From: Gracilibacillus caseinilyticus
GTDB taxonomy: Bacteria; Bacillota; Bacilli; Bacillales; Amphibacillaceae
DNA: 64,000 nucleotides
Reading direction: 5' to 3'
NCBI RefSeq assembly: GCF_022919115.1
Contig: NZ_CP095072.1
Location: 3,162,001-3,226,000, forward strand
Below the pieces are notes generated by a model, which did no database searches, had not been told where the DNA came from, and worked only from the letters and a program-made list of their open reading frames with translations. Every line of letters starts with the position of its first letter. The first letter of the stretch is position 1. The translations under genes and the position numbers were made by a program. Below, piece by piece: positions 15,829 through 24,261 of the stretch.

Positions 15829-18165
15829 TTATTTTGCCCCCTTTTTGTTGCGAAGCTTGATAAGACCATAAATGGCTAAAGCAGCTATCCCTAATACGAC
15901 AATCTCAAATAAAGTATCAATCCCACGCATATCGACTAATATGACATTTACGACGTTATCACCGCCACCGATATCATGAGATGTCTCGAGAAAGTAATCT
16001 GATATTTTTTCAAAAAGTTTTGTACTGTGTGCTGAAATTGCAATGATCGTCATCATCGCACCAAAACCAACAGATATGATCAGATTGCTAAGTTTCTTCG
16101 TCTTGCTTTCGTTTCTTTCTCGAAGTTTCGGTAAGTGATAAAAACAAAGCAAGAATAAAGCTACCGTTATCGTCTCGACAACGAGCTGTGTTAAGGCTAA
16201 ATCCGGTGCACTATAAAGAATAAATAACAAGGATAAGCCATAACCGACGACACCTAGGACTAAAATAGAGGCAACCTTATTTATTGTAAATATCGTAAAG
16301 ATAGCAGCAACAGCCATGGCAGCAGCAATCAGTATCTCATGTAATGTAATTTCTGCCAGGTTGCTGGTATCCCAGGCAAATCCATCTGTAATCCAAAGTA
16401 TTCCGAATGTACAGACGACAATCGCAATTAAAATCAGTGACATGTAACGGTTCAATGAACCATTCATATAACTGTTCGTAATTCTTGCTGACGTTTTCTC
16501 AAATTGATCTACGAGAAAATCGTATACTTTATTTAAACTTAGCTTACCAGGCAAGTACTGATAAATATTGCTCCAATGTTTGATCGTGAGTGCAAGCACT
16601 GTACCAAACCCGACAACCACTAATGACATATACAATGGTGGGCTGTTCCAGCCATGCCAAAATTGGACATGCTTTTCGACAGGAGCACCGTAGATTGCTT
16701 CCGCAGTATGAGCTAAAAAGGTACTGTTTACGAGATTCGGGAATAAGCCGATAATGACAACTCCTACGACTAGTATTATCGGTGAAATCAACATGCCAAC
16801 AGGCGCTTCATGCGGCTTGGCTGGTAACTGATCTAACTTCTTTTTGCCCATAAATGTTCCAAACACTAAATACATGGAATAGACAAATGTGAAAATACTT
16901 CCAAAAACAGCTAAATACGGTATAGCCTGTGCTAAAACATTGGCAAATGCAATAGAGGATTCGTGTAATTCTAAGGAAGCATCAAAAAACAATTCCTTAC
17001 TATAGAACCCATTTAAGAATGGTAATGGTACACCTGCCATAGAAAACGTACCGAAAAAGGCTAATGTTGCTGAAATAGGCATCAAGGTTGCCAGACCACC
17101 TAATTTGCGAATATCACGTGTCCCAGACTCGTGATCAACGATACCTGCTATCATAAATAAACTGCCTTTAAAAGTAGCATGGTTTAATATGTGAAAGACT
17201 GCTGCGTAAATTGCAAGTTTGGTACCAAAACCGAGCATCGCCATAATCATACCTAACTGGCTGATGGTAGAAAAGGCTAGAATACCTTTCAGATCGGTTT
17301 GACGAACCGCCATAAATGATCCCCAAATTAAGGTTATAATTCCAAAACCGCTAACCAATACAAAGAACCAGTCGCTTTCTGAGAAAATAGGTGAAAAGCG
17401 GGCAACAAGGAATATTCCGGCTTTTACCATTGTAGCGGAGTGCAAGTAAGCACTAACTGGCGTTGGAGCTTCCATCGCATCTGGCAGCCAGATGTGGAAA
17501 GGAAATTGAGCAGATTTTGTAAAGGCACCTAATAAAAGCAGTGCTAAAATTAATCCAAAATATGGACTGGATAGAATCGTGTCAGTTTGCTCGATCATTT
17601 CTTGAATACTTGTTGTACCTGTTATAGAGGTAAGTAAAATAAAACCACCAAACATGCTTAAACCACCAAAAATCGTGATCAACATTGATTTTAAGGCACC
17701 ATAACGGGAACGTTCTTTATAATTCCAATATCCAATCAGCAGGAAAGATGAAATGGAGGTAAGCTCCCAAAATGCATAGAGCACAAATACGTTATCGGAT
17801 AAAACGACACCAAACATGGCTGTCATAAAAATCAGGAGATAGACGTAAAATTGGTCCAGTCTTTCAGAGGTATGCAGATAAAAGATTGAATAAAGTGTGA
17901 CTAGTGTTCCGATACCACTTATTAATAAGACAAATAATAAACTTAGGCCATCCAGATAAAAGTCAAAACCAATATCCATTGATGGAATCCAGTTGAAAGA
18001 CTGGATAATGGGCGTAAAATCATTACCGATGTGTGGAATAAAATAAAGGAATACAGCGAGTGGCGCTAGTAATACAAAATAGCCTGTATGTATATTCTCC
18101 TTCCATTTACTTAAATATGGGATAAAGATTGCCAGCAATACTGGCAAAAAAACTGCGAACAACAT
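15829..18165 (-). CDS. mrpA: Na+/H+ antiporter subunit MrpA (MnhA)
   Basis: This largest Mrp subunit (778 aa, NuoL-like) has about 20 membrane helices. The functional Glu is in VLYAFWELTSISSFLLIGYW and the Lys residues are in FTKSAQFPFHIWLPDAMEAP and HSATMVKAG. The MbhD/MbhE-like C-terminal region includes YSAPDLALTQLVVETITVAL and VILVDMRGIDTLFEIVVLG. Length is slightly under the usual 800, so it is not an A-B fusion. The Mrp complex exchanges Na+ for H+ and supports salt and alkali tolerance. It is the first gene of the operon. Confidence 0.96.
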   Translation of the reverse strand: MLFAVFLPVLLAIFIPYLSKWKENIHTGYFVLLAPLAVFLYFIPHIGNDFTPIIQSFNWIPSMDIGFDFYLDGLSLLFVLLISGIGTLVTLYSIFYLHTSERLDQFYVYLLIFMTAMFGVVLSDNVFVLYAFWELTSISSFLLIGYWNYKERSRYGALKSMLITIFGGLSMFGGFILLTSITGTTSIQEMIEQTDTILSSPYFGLILALLLLGAFTKSAQFPFHIWLPDAMEAPTPVSAYLHSATMVKAGIFLVARFSPIFSESDWFFVLVSGFGIITLIWGSFMAVRQTDLKGILAFSTISQLGMIMAMLGFGTKLAIYAAVFHILNHATFKGSLFMIAGIVDHESGTRDIRKLGGLATLMPISATLAFFGTFSMAGVPLPFLNGFYSKELFFDASLELHESSIAFANVLAQAIPYLAVFGSIFTFVYSMYLVFGTFMGKKKLDQLPAKPHEAPVGMLISPIILVVGVVIIGLFPNLVNSTFLAHTAEAIYGAPVEKHVQFWHGWNSPPLYMSLVVVGFGTVLALTIKHWSNIYQYLPGKLSLNKVYDFLVDQFEKTSARITNSYMNGSLNRYMSLILIAIVVCTFGILWITDGFAWDTSNLAEITLHEILIAAAMAVAAIFTIFTINKVASILVLGVVGYGLSLLFILYSAPDLALTQLVVETITVALFLLCFYHLPKLRERNESKTKKLSNLIISVGFGAMMTIIAISAHSTKLFEKISDYFLETSHDIGGGDNVVNVILVDMRGIDTLFEIVVLGIAALAIYGLIKLRNKKGAK

Positions 18166-18443
18166 CTAACGAGGTTCCCCCTTATGTTCAAATTAATAAT
18201 AATGTTTTGTAAATTGCAGCATCTACTCTATTTTAATCTATAAAGTTCGTGGAATACAAGAGACGTGAACTGTTCTTTCTACTTGTTATTCCAAATTAGA
18301 CGAGTAATATCCTATTTAAATATAAATTCAAAAAAAAATTTTGTGCGAGTGGAAGATAGAAAGTTATAATTGCTGCAAAAGAAAAAGAATGAAGTTTGTC
18401 GAAATGAGGGAAAATGGCAGATTAGATAAGGATGCAAATAAAA
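18166..18443. other. mrpA upstream region
   Basis: This AT-rich region with no gene must hold the mrp promoter on the minus strand. TTGTAT and TAAAAT with an 18-bp spacer (minus, around 18235-18265) are a possible but weak sigma-A pair. Confidence 0.35.
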
Positions 18444-18474
18444 GAAAAAAACCTAGTCGTTACGCGACTAAGTT
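18444..18474 (-). terminator. intrinsic terminator after sda
   Basis: On the minus strand AACTTAGTCG pairs with CGACTAGGTT around CGTAA (one G-U pair), followed by a run of T residues. Confidence 0.85.
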
Positions 18475-18492
18475 GATATTACTTAGGTTCAT

Positions 18493-18633
18493 TTAATTAG
18501 TGTACTCTAGAAAATCCATTAATGAGCGGCGGATCATCTCTTCTTCCATTAGTTGTATAAATTCATAGCTGAGTTGAAGCTCGGTAGCTTTTTTGTAGGA
18601 TTCAATTAGTAATTCATCGGATAAGTTTTCCAA
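18493..18633 (-). CDS. sda: sporulation checkpoint kinase inhibitor Sda
   Basis: This is a 46-codon gene. The product begins [19 protein letters not shown] and continues [19 protein letters not shown], which closely matches B. subtilis Sda ([19 protein letters not shown]...). Sda binds histidine kinase KinA and blocks the start of sporulation when replication is perturbed. It starts at TTG with GGAGGG 7 nt upstream. It neighbours yqeG as in B. subtilis, with a DnaA-box cluster upstream and its own terminator. Confidence 0.93.
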   Translation of the reverse strand: MENLSDELLIESYKKATELQLSYEFIQLMEEEMIRRSLMDFLEYTN

Positions 18634-18678
18634 AGCTTGTCCCTCCAATAGTTAGGATGTCTGCTACGTGTTATAGTA

Positions 18679-18707
18679 AATGTAGCATGAAATCAACATA
18701 CGGACAA
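18679..18707 (-). promoter_or_regulatory. candidate sda promoter
   Basis: On the minus strand TTGTCC and TACATT are separated by 17 bp and end about 45 bp before the sda start. A second option is TTGATT with TATAAC slightly downstream. The DnaA boxes lie immediately upstream. Confidence 0.5.
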
Positions 18708-18715
18708 CTGTTAAC

Positions 18716-18815
18716 TTATCTACATACACCTGTTTATAACTTGTGTGTAAGTGGTGCATAAATGCTCAGGAAGTTGATGGAATAAGTGTGGATGATGTGC
18801 ACAAAGTTATCCACA
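18716..18815. promoter_or_regulatory. DnaA-box cluster between sda and yqeG
   Basis: A perfect DnaA box TTATCCACA lies at 18807-18815. One-mismatch boxes lie at 18716-18724 (TTATCTACA) and 18787-18795 (TGTGGATGA, opposite strand), and a weaker TGTGTGTAA lies at 18742-18750. In B. subtilis DnaA binds boxes upstream of sda and activates it, so this layout probably couples replication initiation to sda. Confidence 0.75.
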
Positions 18816-19012
18816 GGAAAAAGTTTGTAATAATTTGTCGAACGATTTTACGAATATAATACTTTTTTACTGTTATTTTAGGATCTATTGTCACATTTTA
18901 TGTTATAATTTCGTCTTATCACAGATTTCTTTGAACAATAGGTGAAAATTGTTTATGATAGGAAAAGATATGTATATTTATAAGAAGAGATGATTGTAGA
19001 GGTGGACTACCA

Positions 19013-19531
19013 TTGCTGACTAAATTTTTACCAAATGAACATGTAAAACGTGTTTTAGATATAACACCGGCGAAGCTCCGTGAGATGGGTATTAAAGGAG
19101 TAATTACTGATCTTGATAATACACTCGTTGCCTGGGACGTGAAAGATGCAACGGAAGAGGTCATAGAGTGGTTTAAAGAAATGAAAGAAAATGAAATAAA
19201 AGTTACAATAATTTCAAACAATGATAAGGAAAGAGTAAGTGTCTTTTCTGAACCATTGGAAGCACCATTCGTCTATAGTGCGAGAAAGCCATTAGTACAC
19301 GCCTTTAAGCGGACGGCGAAGCATATGGAGTTGAAAAAAGAAGAAATCGTCGTGATTGGGGATCAATTACTGACAGATGTACTTGGTGGAAATTTTGCTG
19401 GATTTCATACCATTCTAGTTGTACCTATTGTAGAGACAGATGGTAAAATAACAAGGTTTAATCGTATGATTGAAAGGCGAATACTGAATTGGATGCATAA
19501 AAAAGGTATGATTACCTGGGAGGACAAATAA
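19013..19531 (+). CDS. yqeG: HAD-IIIA family phosphatase YqeG
   Basis: This 172-aa protein has the HAD catalytic motif ITDLDNTLVAWD (Asp nucleophile and second Asp), a Ser/Asn motif in VTIISNN, the Lys in ARKPLVHAF and the acidic GDQLLTDVLGG. It belongs to the YqeG family of predicted phosphatases whose substrate is unknown, though plant and yeast relatives act on phosphatidylglycerophosphate. The TTG start has AGAGGTGG upstream. It is the first gene of the yqeG-yqeM operon. Confidence 0.92.
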   Translation: MLTKFLPNEHVKRVLDITPAKLREMGIKGVITDLDNTLVAWDVKDATEEVIEWFKEMKENEIKVTIISNNDKERVSVFSEPLEAPFVYSARKPLVHAFKRTAKHMELKKEEIVVIGDQLLTDVLGGNFAGFHTILVVPIVETDGKITRFNRMIERRILNWMHKKGMITWEDK

Positions 19532-19533
19532 TA

Positions 19534-20634
19534 ATGGAGAAGTTATATTGTGAAGGCTGTGGAGCAGAAATACAAACAGAAGATAAGACAAAGTCAGGTT
19601 ATGTTCCGCAAAGTGCATTGTCAAACGAACATATTATATGTCAACGTTGTTTTCGTCTAAAGCACTATAATGAAGTACAGGAAGTTGAATATACTGACGA
19701 TGATTATTTGCGGATGATTCATCAGATCAGTGACACAAATAGTTTAGTCGTAAAAATTGTCGATATATTTGATTTTAATGGCAGTTTTATTTCTGGTTTA
19801 CAACGTTTGACAGGTAAAAACCCAATTATATTGGTCGGAAACAAAGTGGATTTATTACCGAAATCAACGAACCACAACAAATTGATTCACTGGATGAAAA
19901 AAACAGCCAGTGATTATGGATTAACTGTACAGGATGTTTTTCTTGTTTCTGCATCAAAAGGGCAAGGTTTTGAGCAAATTGAAGCGGAAATCGAAGCAAG
20001 ACGCAATGGTAAGGATGTTTATGTCGTAGGCTGTACGAATGTTGGAAAATCCACGTTTATTAATCAGTTGATTAATCGTTCAAATGGGGTGGAAGACGCG
20101 ATTACCACATCGTACTTCCCTGGAACAACACTTGGTTTTATTCAAATTCCTTTAGATAAGAATTCGTTCATGTACGATACACCTGGTGTTGTCAACCGTA
20201 TCCAGCTTGTGCACTATGTGACAGATAAAGACCTTAAATTGATTACACCAAAAAAAGAAATCAAACCGAAAGTATATCAGTTACAAGACAAACAGACCTT
20301 GTTTTTAGGCGGTTTTGCTCGTTTTGATTTCGAAAAAGGAATGAAACAATCCTTTGTGTGTTATGTTTCAAACCTTATGATGATTCATCGTACGAAATTA
20401 GAACAAGCGGATTCCTTCTATGAGAAGCATGTCGGGGATTTATTGCAGCCACCTAGTCCGGAAACACTGGAGATGCTGCCGCCATTAGTAAAACAAACGA
20501 TTAAGATTCCACACGAAAAAACTGATATTGTCATCCCGGGTCTTGGCTGGATAACCGTACCTGAAGGAGGCGTTACGGTTTCGATTCATGTACCTAAAGG
20601 TGTCAATATTTCGTTACGTGCTGCTTTAATATAA
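19534..20634 (+). CDS. yqeH: ribosome biogenesis GTPase YqeH
   Basis: This 366-aa circularly permuted GTPase is required for 30S subunit assembly. An N-terminal zinc finger (CEGCGAE and CQRCFRLKHY) precedes the G4 motif VGNKVDLL (about residues 102-109), which comes before the P-loop GCTNVGKSTF (about 165) and the G3 motif DTPGV, proving permutation. The C-terminal domain is the RNA-binding part. It starts 2 bp after the yqeG stop. Confidence 0.97.
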   Translation: MEKLYCEGCGAEIQTEDKTKSGYVPQSALSNEHIICQRCFRLKHYNEVQEVEYTDDDYLRMIHQISDTNSLVVKIVDIFDFNGSFISGLQRLTGKNPIILVGNKVDLLPKSTNHNKLIHWMKKTASDYGLTVQDVFLVSASKGQGFEQIEAEIEARRNGKDVYVVGCTNVGKSTFINQLINRSNGVEDAITTSYFPGTTLGFIQIPLDKNSFMYDTPGVVNRIQLVHYVTDKDLKLITPKKEIKPKVYQLQDKQTLFLGGFARFDFEKGMKQSFVCYVSNLMMIHRTKLEQADSFYEKHVGDLLQPPSPETLEMLPPLVKQTIKIPHEKTDIVIPGLGWITVPEGGVTVSIHVPKGVNISLRAALI

Positions 20635-20655
20635 AAAATAGGGGAGGAGAAGTAA

Positions 20656-21504
20656 TTGGATTATAAATTAGGGTTAATTGGCCATCCAATCGGTCATTCG
20701 CTTTCACCTTGGATTCACGCACAATTTTTGGATTTAGCAGGATTAGATGGGGAATATAAATTATATGAAGGGGATCATCAACAGCTTCCCAAGGTTTTAA
20801 AACATTTAAAGCAGGAAGAATTAGATGGTTTTAATGTCACTGTCCCTTATAAACAAGTAATTGTTGACTTCCTCGATGAAATTGATGAGGATGCAAAAGT
20901 ACTCGGTGCTGTCAATACAGTTGTATCAGTTAATGGAAAGTGGAAAGGGTACAGCACGGATGGTGCAGGTTATATCCGTTCTTTAACTGAACCATTTCCA
21001 AATCTTTTAAATAAAAACACATCTGTGTTATTATTAGGTGCTGGTGGAGCAGCCCGTGGCATTTATCGTGCATTGATTCAACAACAAATAGGACGTGTGG
21101 ACATAGCGAATCGTTCTGCAAATAAGGCGGAACAATTAATTGCTTCCATGCGATTACCAGATATCGACTCACAAGTACTGTCCTTTCAAGAAGCGGAAGA
21201 ACAGTTGGCCAATTATGACCTTATCATACAAACAACTTCTGTCGGCATGAAGCCGCACATAGCTAAGCAAGTAATTTCGCTAGCCAATCTATCTGCTGAT
21301 GCTGTAGTAAGTGATATTGTGTATCAACCAATTATGACACAGTTGCTACAAGATGCATCTGCTCGCGGTGCAGCTATCCACCACGGGCACGCGATGTTGT
21401 TATATCAAGGACAATTGGCTTTCGAGAAATGGACCGGACATACGCTTGAAATTAATCATCTTGTAGATGAATTAGAGAAAAAATTAAGAGGTGAAAATAA
21501 TTGA
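20656..21504 (+). CDS. aroE: shikimate dehydrogenase (NADP+)
   Basis: AroE reduces 3-dehydroshikimate to shikimate in aromatic amino acid synthesis. The 282-aa protein has the substrate site IGHPIGHSLSPWIHAQ and FNVTVPYKQ with the catalytic Lys, then the nucleotide-binding GAGGAARGI loop followed by the IANRS segment. The start is TTG after GGGAGGAG. Its stop overlaps the start of yhbY. Confidence 0.97.
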   Translation: MDYKLGLIGHPIGHSLSPWIHAQFLDLAGLDGEYKLYEGDHQQLPKVLKHLKQEELDGFNVTVPYKQVIVDFLDEIDEDAKVLGAVNTVVSVNGKWKGYSTDGAGYIRSLTEPFPNLLNKNTSVLLLGAGGAARGIYRALIQQQIGRVDIANRSANKAEQLIASMRLPDIDSQVLSFQEAEEQLANYDLIIQTTSVGMKPHIAKQVISLANLSADAVVSDIVYQPIMTQLLQDASARGAAIHHGHAMLLYQGQLAFEKWTGHTLEINHLVDELEKKLRGENN

Positions 21505-21794
21505 ATTTAACTGGTAAACAAAAACGCTTTTTACGAGCGCAAGCACATCATTTGAACCCGATTTTTCAAGTCGGTAAAGACGGTGTCAACGATAATATGA
21601 TCAAACAAATTTATGAAGCATTGGAAAAGAGAGAATTGATTAAAGTATCAATCTTGCAAAACTGTATGGAAGATAAAAACGACGTAGCAGATGCACTGGC
21701 TGAAGGTGCAGAGGCATTTGTTGTGCAACTTATTGGCAACACTATCGTATTATATAAAGAATCACAAGAAAACAAACAAATTACTTTACCTTAA
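21501..21794 (+). CDS. yhbY: ribosome-assembly RNA-binding protein YhbY (YqeI)
   Basis: This 97-aa single CRM-domain protein begins LTGKQKRFLRAQAHHLNPIFQVGKDG with the family's GxxG-type loop region, and ends ALAEGAEAFVVQLIGNTIVLYK. Such proteins bind pre-50S rRNA. It starts with TTG (AGAGGTG upstream) and overlaps the aroE stop. Confidence 0.94.
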   Translation: MNLTGKQKRFLRAQAHHLNPIFQVGKDGVNDNMIKQIYEALEKRELIKVSILQNCMEDKNDVADALAEGAEAFVVQLIGNTIVLYKESQENKQITLP

Positions 21795-21809
21795 AAGCAG
21801 GTGACCAGC

Positions 21810-22373
21810 ATGAAACGAATTGGTTTATTCGGCGGCACCTTTGATCCGCCGCATTATGGTCATTTACTCATGGCGGAGCACGCTTATCAACAGATGGATT
21901 TAGACGAGGTTTGGTTTATTCCATCTTTTAAGCCGCCGCACAAAGAAGAAGCAAATACGACAGCAAAAGACAGAGTGGAAATGACACGAATCGCGATACA
22001 AGATCATCCTGCTTTTTCCGTTAACACGATAGAAGTAGACAGAGAAGATAAATCCTATACGGTTCATACCATCAAGTTACTGCAAAAACAGTATCCTGAC
22101 TTCCAATTTTACTTTATCATTGGTGGCGATATGGTGGAATATTTGCCGAACTGGTATCGAATTAATGAATTAATGAAGCTAGTCCCTTTTATTGGCGTGA
22201 AACGGCCCGGATATACGTTAGATACGATTTATAAGGTAGAAGAAGTGGAAATGCCTTTAATCGAAATCTCATCTACCATGATTCGTGATCGGCTCCAGTC
22301 TGGTGAGTCTATAAGGTATTTGACCTCTCCGGAAGTCATTGCAATGATTAATAAATATCAATTATATTCATAA
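21810..22373 (+). CDS. nadD: nicotinate-nucleotide adenylyltransferase
   Basis: NadD joins nicotinate mononucleotide and ATP to deamido-NAD. The 187-aa protein has the nucleotidyltransferase motif GLFGGTFDPPHYGHLLMAEH at the N-terminus and the ISSTMIRDRLQSG motif near the C-terminus. The ATG at 21810 is preferred to the GTG at 21801 because GCAGGTG lies just upstream and the protein then begins MKRIGLFGG like homologues. Confidence 0.96.
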   Translation: MKRIGLFGGTFDPPHYGHLLMAEHAYQQMDLDEVWFIPSFKPPHKEEANTTAKDRVEMTRIAIQDHPAFSVNTIEVDREDKSYTVHTIKLLQKQYPDFQFYFIIGGDMVEYLPNWYRINELMKLVPFIGVKRPGYTLDTIYKVEEVEMPLIEISSTMIRDRLQSGESIRYLTSPEVIAMINKYQLYS

Positions 22374-22414
22374 AATGTAGTAATCCTTTTTTTAGTAAAA
22401 GGGAGTGCAAAGAA

Positions 22415-22984
22415 ATGAACAGAGCAGAAGCATTGAAAATAGTAGAGAGACAATTAACAAAAAAAAGGTACGAGCACACGGTTCGCGTGATGGAAACGGC
22501 ATTAGACATAGCAGGCCATTATCAAGTTGATCGTCAAAAAGTTGAACTAGCTGCTATCTTTCATGATTACGCAAAATACCGTCATCCAGAAGAAATGAAA
22601 AGATGGATTATACAAGAAAAACTGCCTCATGATCTGTTAGAATACCACCAGGAATTATGGCATGGACCGGTAGGATCTGTCATGATCGAACGTGAAGTGG
22701 GGATCTCGGACCCTGAAATACAGAGCGCTATTTATTGGCATACTACTGGTAAGCGTAATATGACCTTAATGGATAAGATTATTTTTATTGCAGACTACGT
22801 AGAGCCTGGCAGAGAGTTCGCGGGTGTTGAGGAAGTCAGAGGGCTGGTATTCGAAAATATCGACAGGGCATGCTGGTTAGCAGCCAGGAATACCATTCAG
22901 TTTTTAATGGGAAAAGAACAACCGGTTTATCCTGATACATTTCAATTATATAATGAAAAAATAGGGAGGAACATGAATGGATAG
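22415..22984 (+). CDS. yqeK: HD-domain protein YqeK, predicted Ap4A hydrolase
   Basis: This 189-aa HD-superfamily enzyme has metal-binding His-Asp in FHDYAKYRH (near residue 50) and further sites in HGPVGSVM, IYWHTTG and IIFIADYVEPGR. The family in Firmicutes hydrolyses diadenosine tetraphosphate symmetrically. It lies between nadD and rsfS, its usual place, and overlaps rsfS by 8 bp. Confidence 0.94.
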   Translation: MNRAEALKIVERQLTKKRYEHTVRVMETALDIAGHYQVDRQKVELAAIFHDYAKYRHPEEMKRWIIQEKLPHDLLEYHQELWHGPVGSVMIEREVGISDPEIQSAIYWHTTGKRNMTLMDKIIFIADYVEPGREFAGVEEVRGLVFENIDRACWLAARNTIQFLMGKEQPVYPDTFQLYNEKIGRNMNG

Positions 22985-23321
22985 TAAACAATTAGCTGAT
23001 CAAGTAGCAAAAGCATGCGATGACAAAAGAGCAGAAGACATTGTTATTATGGATATGAAAAATGTTTCGCTAATCGCTGATTATTTTTTAATTTGTCAGG
23101 GAACAAACGAACGCCAGGTACAAGCAATTGCTCGGGAAGTGAAAGATCTTGCACAAGAAGAAGAAATTGAAGTGAAACGATTGGAAGGTTTTGATCAAGC
23201 GAGATGGGTATTGGTTGATCTTGGCGACGTGGTATGTCACATTTTTCATCGTGATGAACGGCAATATTACAATTTGGAGAAATTGTGGGGAGATGCTCCA
23301 CAGCTTGAAGTGAAATTATAA
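22977..23321 (+). CDS. rsfS: ribosome silencing factor RsfS
   Basis: This 114-aa protein binds L14 and blocks 30S-50S joining under low nutrients. The family core is seen in ADYFLICQGTNERQVQAIARE and GFDQARWVLVDLGDVVCHIF followed by YYNLEKLWGDA. It overlaps yqeK and abuts yqeM (stop TAA directly followed by ATG). Confidence 0.96.
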   Translation: MDSKQLADQVAKACDDKRAEDIVIMDMKNVSLIADYFLICQGTNERQVQAIAREVKDLAQEEEIEVKRLEGFDQARWVLVDLGDVVCHIFHRDERQYYNLEKLWGDAPQLEVKL

Positions 23322-24047
23322 ATGGTTTACTCTAAATTAGCTTATATTTACGATATGTTAATGGATGACGAATTGTATGACAATTGGCAGGCTTTTGTTG
23401 AACAATTCATTAAAGGTGGCCAACTTCTCGATTTAGGATGTGGTACGGGAAGAATGAGCAAGCGCTTTGCAAATGCTCATTTTTCTGTAACTGGTGTAGA
23501 CCTTTCGGAAGATATGCTGGCATACGCGCAATCCAGTTCATCTGGAATTCAGTATATTCAACAAGATATTCGAGAATTAAATGGATTACATGGATTTGAT
23601 GCTGTGGTCAGTTTGTGTGATGTCATCAACTACATTACATCCACTAATGATTTAGAAACAGTTTTTAGAAATGTCCGGCATTGTCTTGTGGATGGTGGTT
23701 ATTTCATATTTGATATACACAGCCTTAAGCATTTTGCCGAGGATATGATTGGTCATACATTTTCTGAAATATATGAAGACATTACCTATGTCTGGTTATG
23801 TGAACAAGGTGAAGAGGTGGGGAGTGTCGAGCATGATCTCACCTTTTTTCTGCTGGATGAATTGACCGGTCAATATCAGCGTTTTGATGAACAGCATGTT
23901 CAACGTACGTTTGCAGTAGACACGTATGTTCAATTATTAGAGCAAACAGGGTTTGATTTGCAAGGCATTTATGGCGATTTCTCAGTAACAGAAGCAGAGA
24001 ATCCAGAAGAAAACGAACGAATTTTTTTCGTTTGCAAGAAGAACTAA
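23322..24047 (+). CDS. yqeM: SAM-dependent methyltransferase YqeM
   Basis: This 241-aa class I methyltransferase has motif I LLDLGCGTGRMSKRF (about residues 36-50), motif II VTGVDLSEDML and the YFIFDIHSL region. It starts immediately at the rsfS stop and ends the yqeG-yqeM operon. Its substrate is unknown. In B. subtilis comER lies next; here a 15-kb accessory block intervenes. Confidence 0.93.
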   Translation: MVYSKLAYIYDMLMDDELYDNWQAFVEQFIKGGQLLDLGCGTGRMSKRFANAHFSVTGVDLSEDMLAYAQSSSSGIQYIQQDIRELNGLHGFDAVVSLCDVINYITSTNDLETVFRNVRHCLVDGGYFIFDIHSLKHFAEDMIGHTFSEIYEDITYVWLCEQGEEVGSVEHDLTFFLLDELTGQYQRFDEQHVQRTFAVDTYVQLLEQTGFDLQGIYGDFSVTEAENPEENERIFFVCKKN

Positions 24048-24110
24048 AAGCTCTCCATACCGTCATAGATAAATGTGCCTGCGGAATTTCGGAGGAGGAG
24101 TTGCTCGGAT

Positions 24111-24188
24111 ATGCCCCCGGTATTTCAAATTGCTCAAACGACAGTACTAATTGCAAGTAATAAACGAGGTAGAAGGATTACTTTCTGA
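24111..24188 (+). CDS. possible 25-codon small ORF after yqeM
   Basis: ATG at 24111 is preceded by GGAGGAGGAG (24091-24100) at 10 nt. The product would start MPPVFQIAQTTVLI and end with a basic KRGRR segment. It overlaps the yqeM terminator, and no family is recognised. It may be chance or a remnant. Confidence 0.2.
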   Translation: MPPVFQIAQTTVLIASNKRGRRITF

Positions 24189-24200
24189 CCTCGTTTTCTC
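24162..24200 (+). terminator. intrinsic terminator of the yqeG-yqeM operon
   Basis: AAACGAGGT and ACCTCGTTTT arms are followed by TCTC. The hairpin lies 115 bp downstream of the yqeM stop. Confidence 0.75.
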
Positions 24201-24261
24201 ATGTTTTCGTGAGAAATTCATTTGGACTGAAAAAAGACAACAAGAGAGGTAACGAATCAAG

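Noticed and set aside
15828-15829. Hidden or frameshifted mrpB between mrpA and mrpC
   Set aside because: The mrpA stop codon and mrpC start codon are adjacent, leaving no sequence for it.
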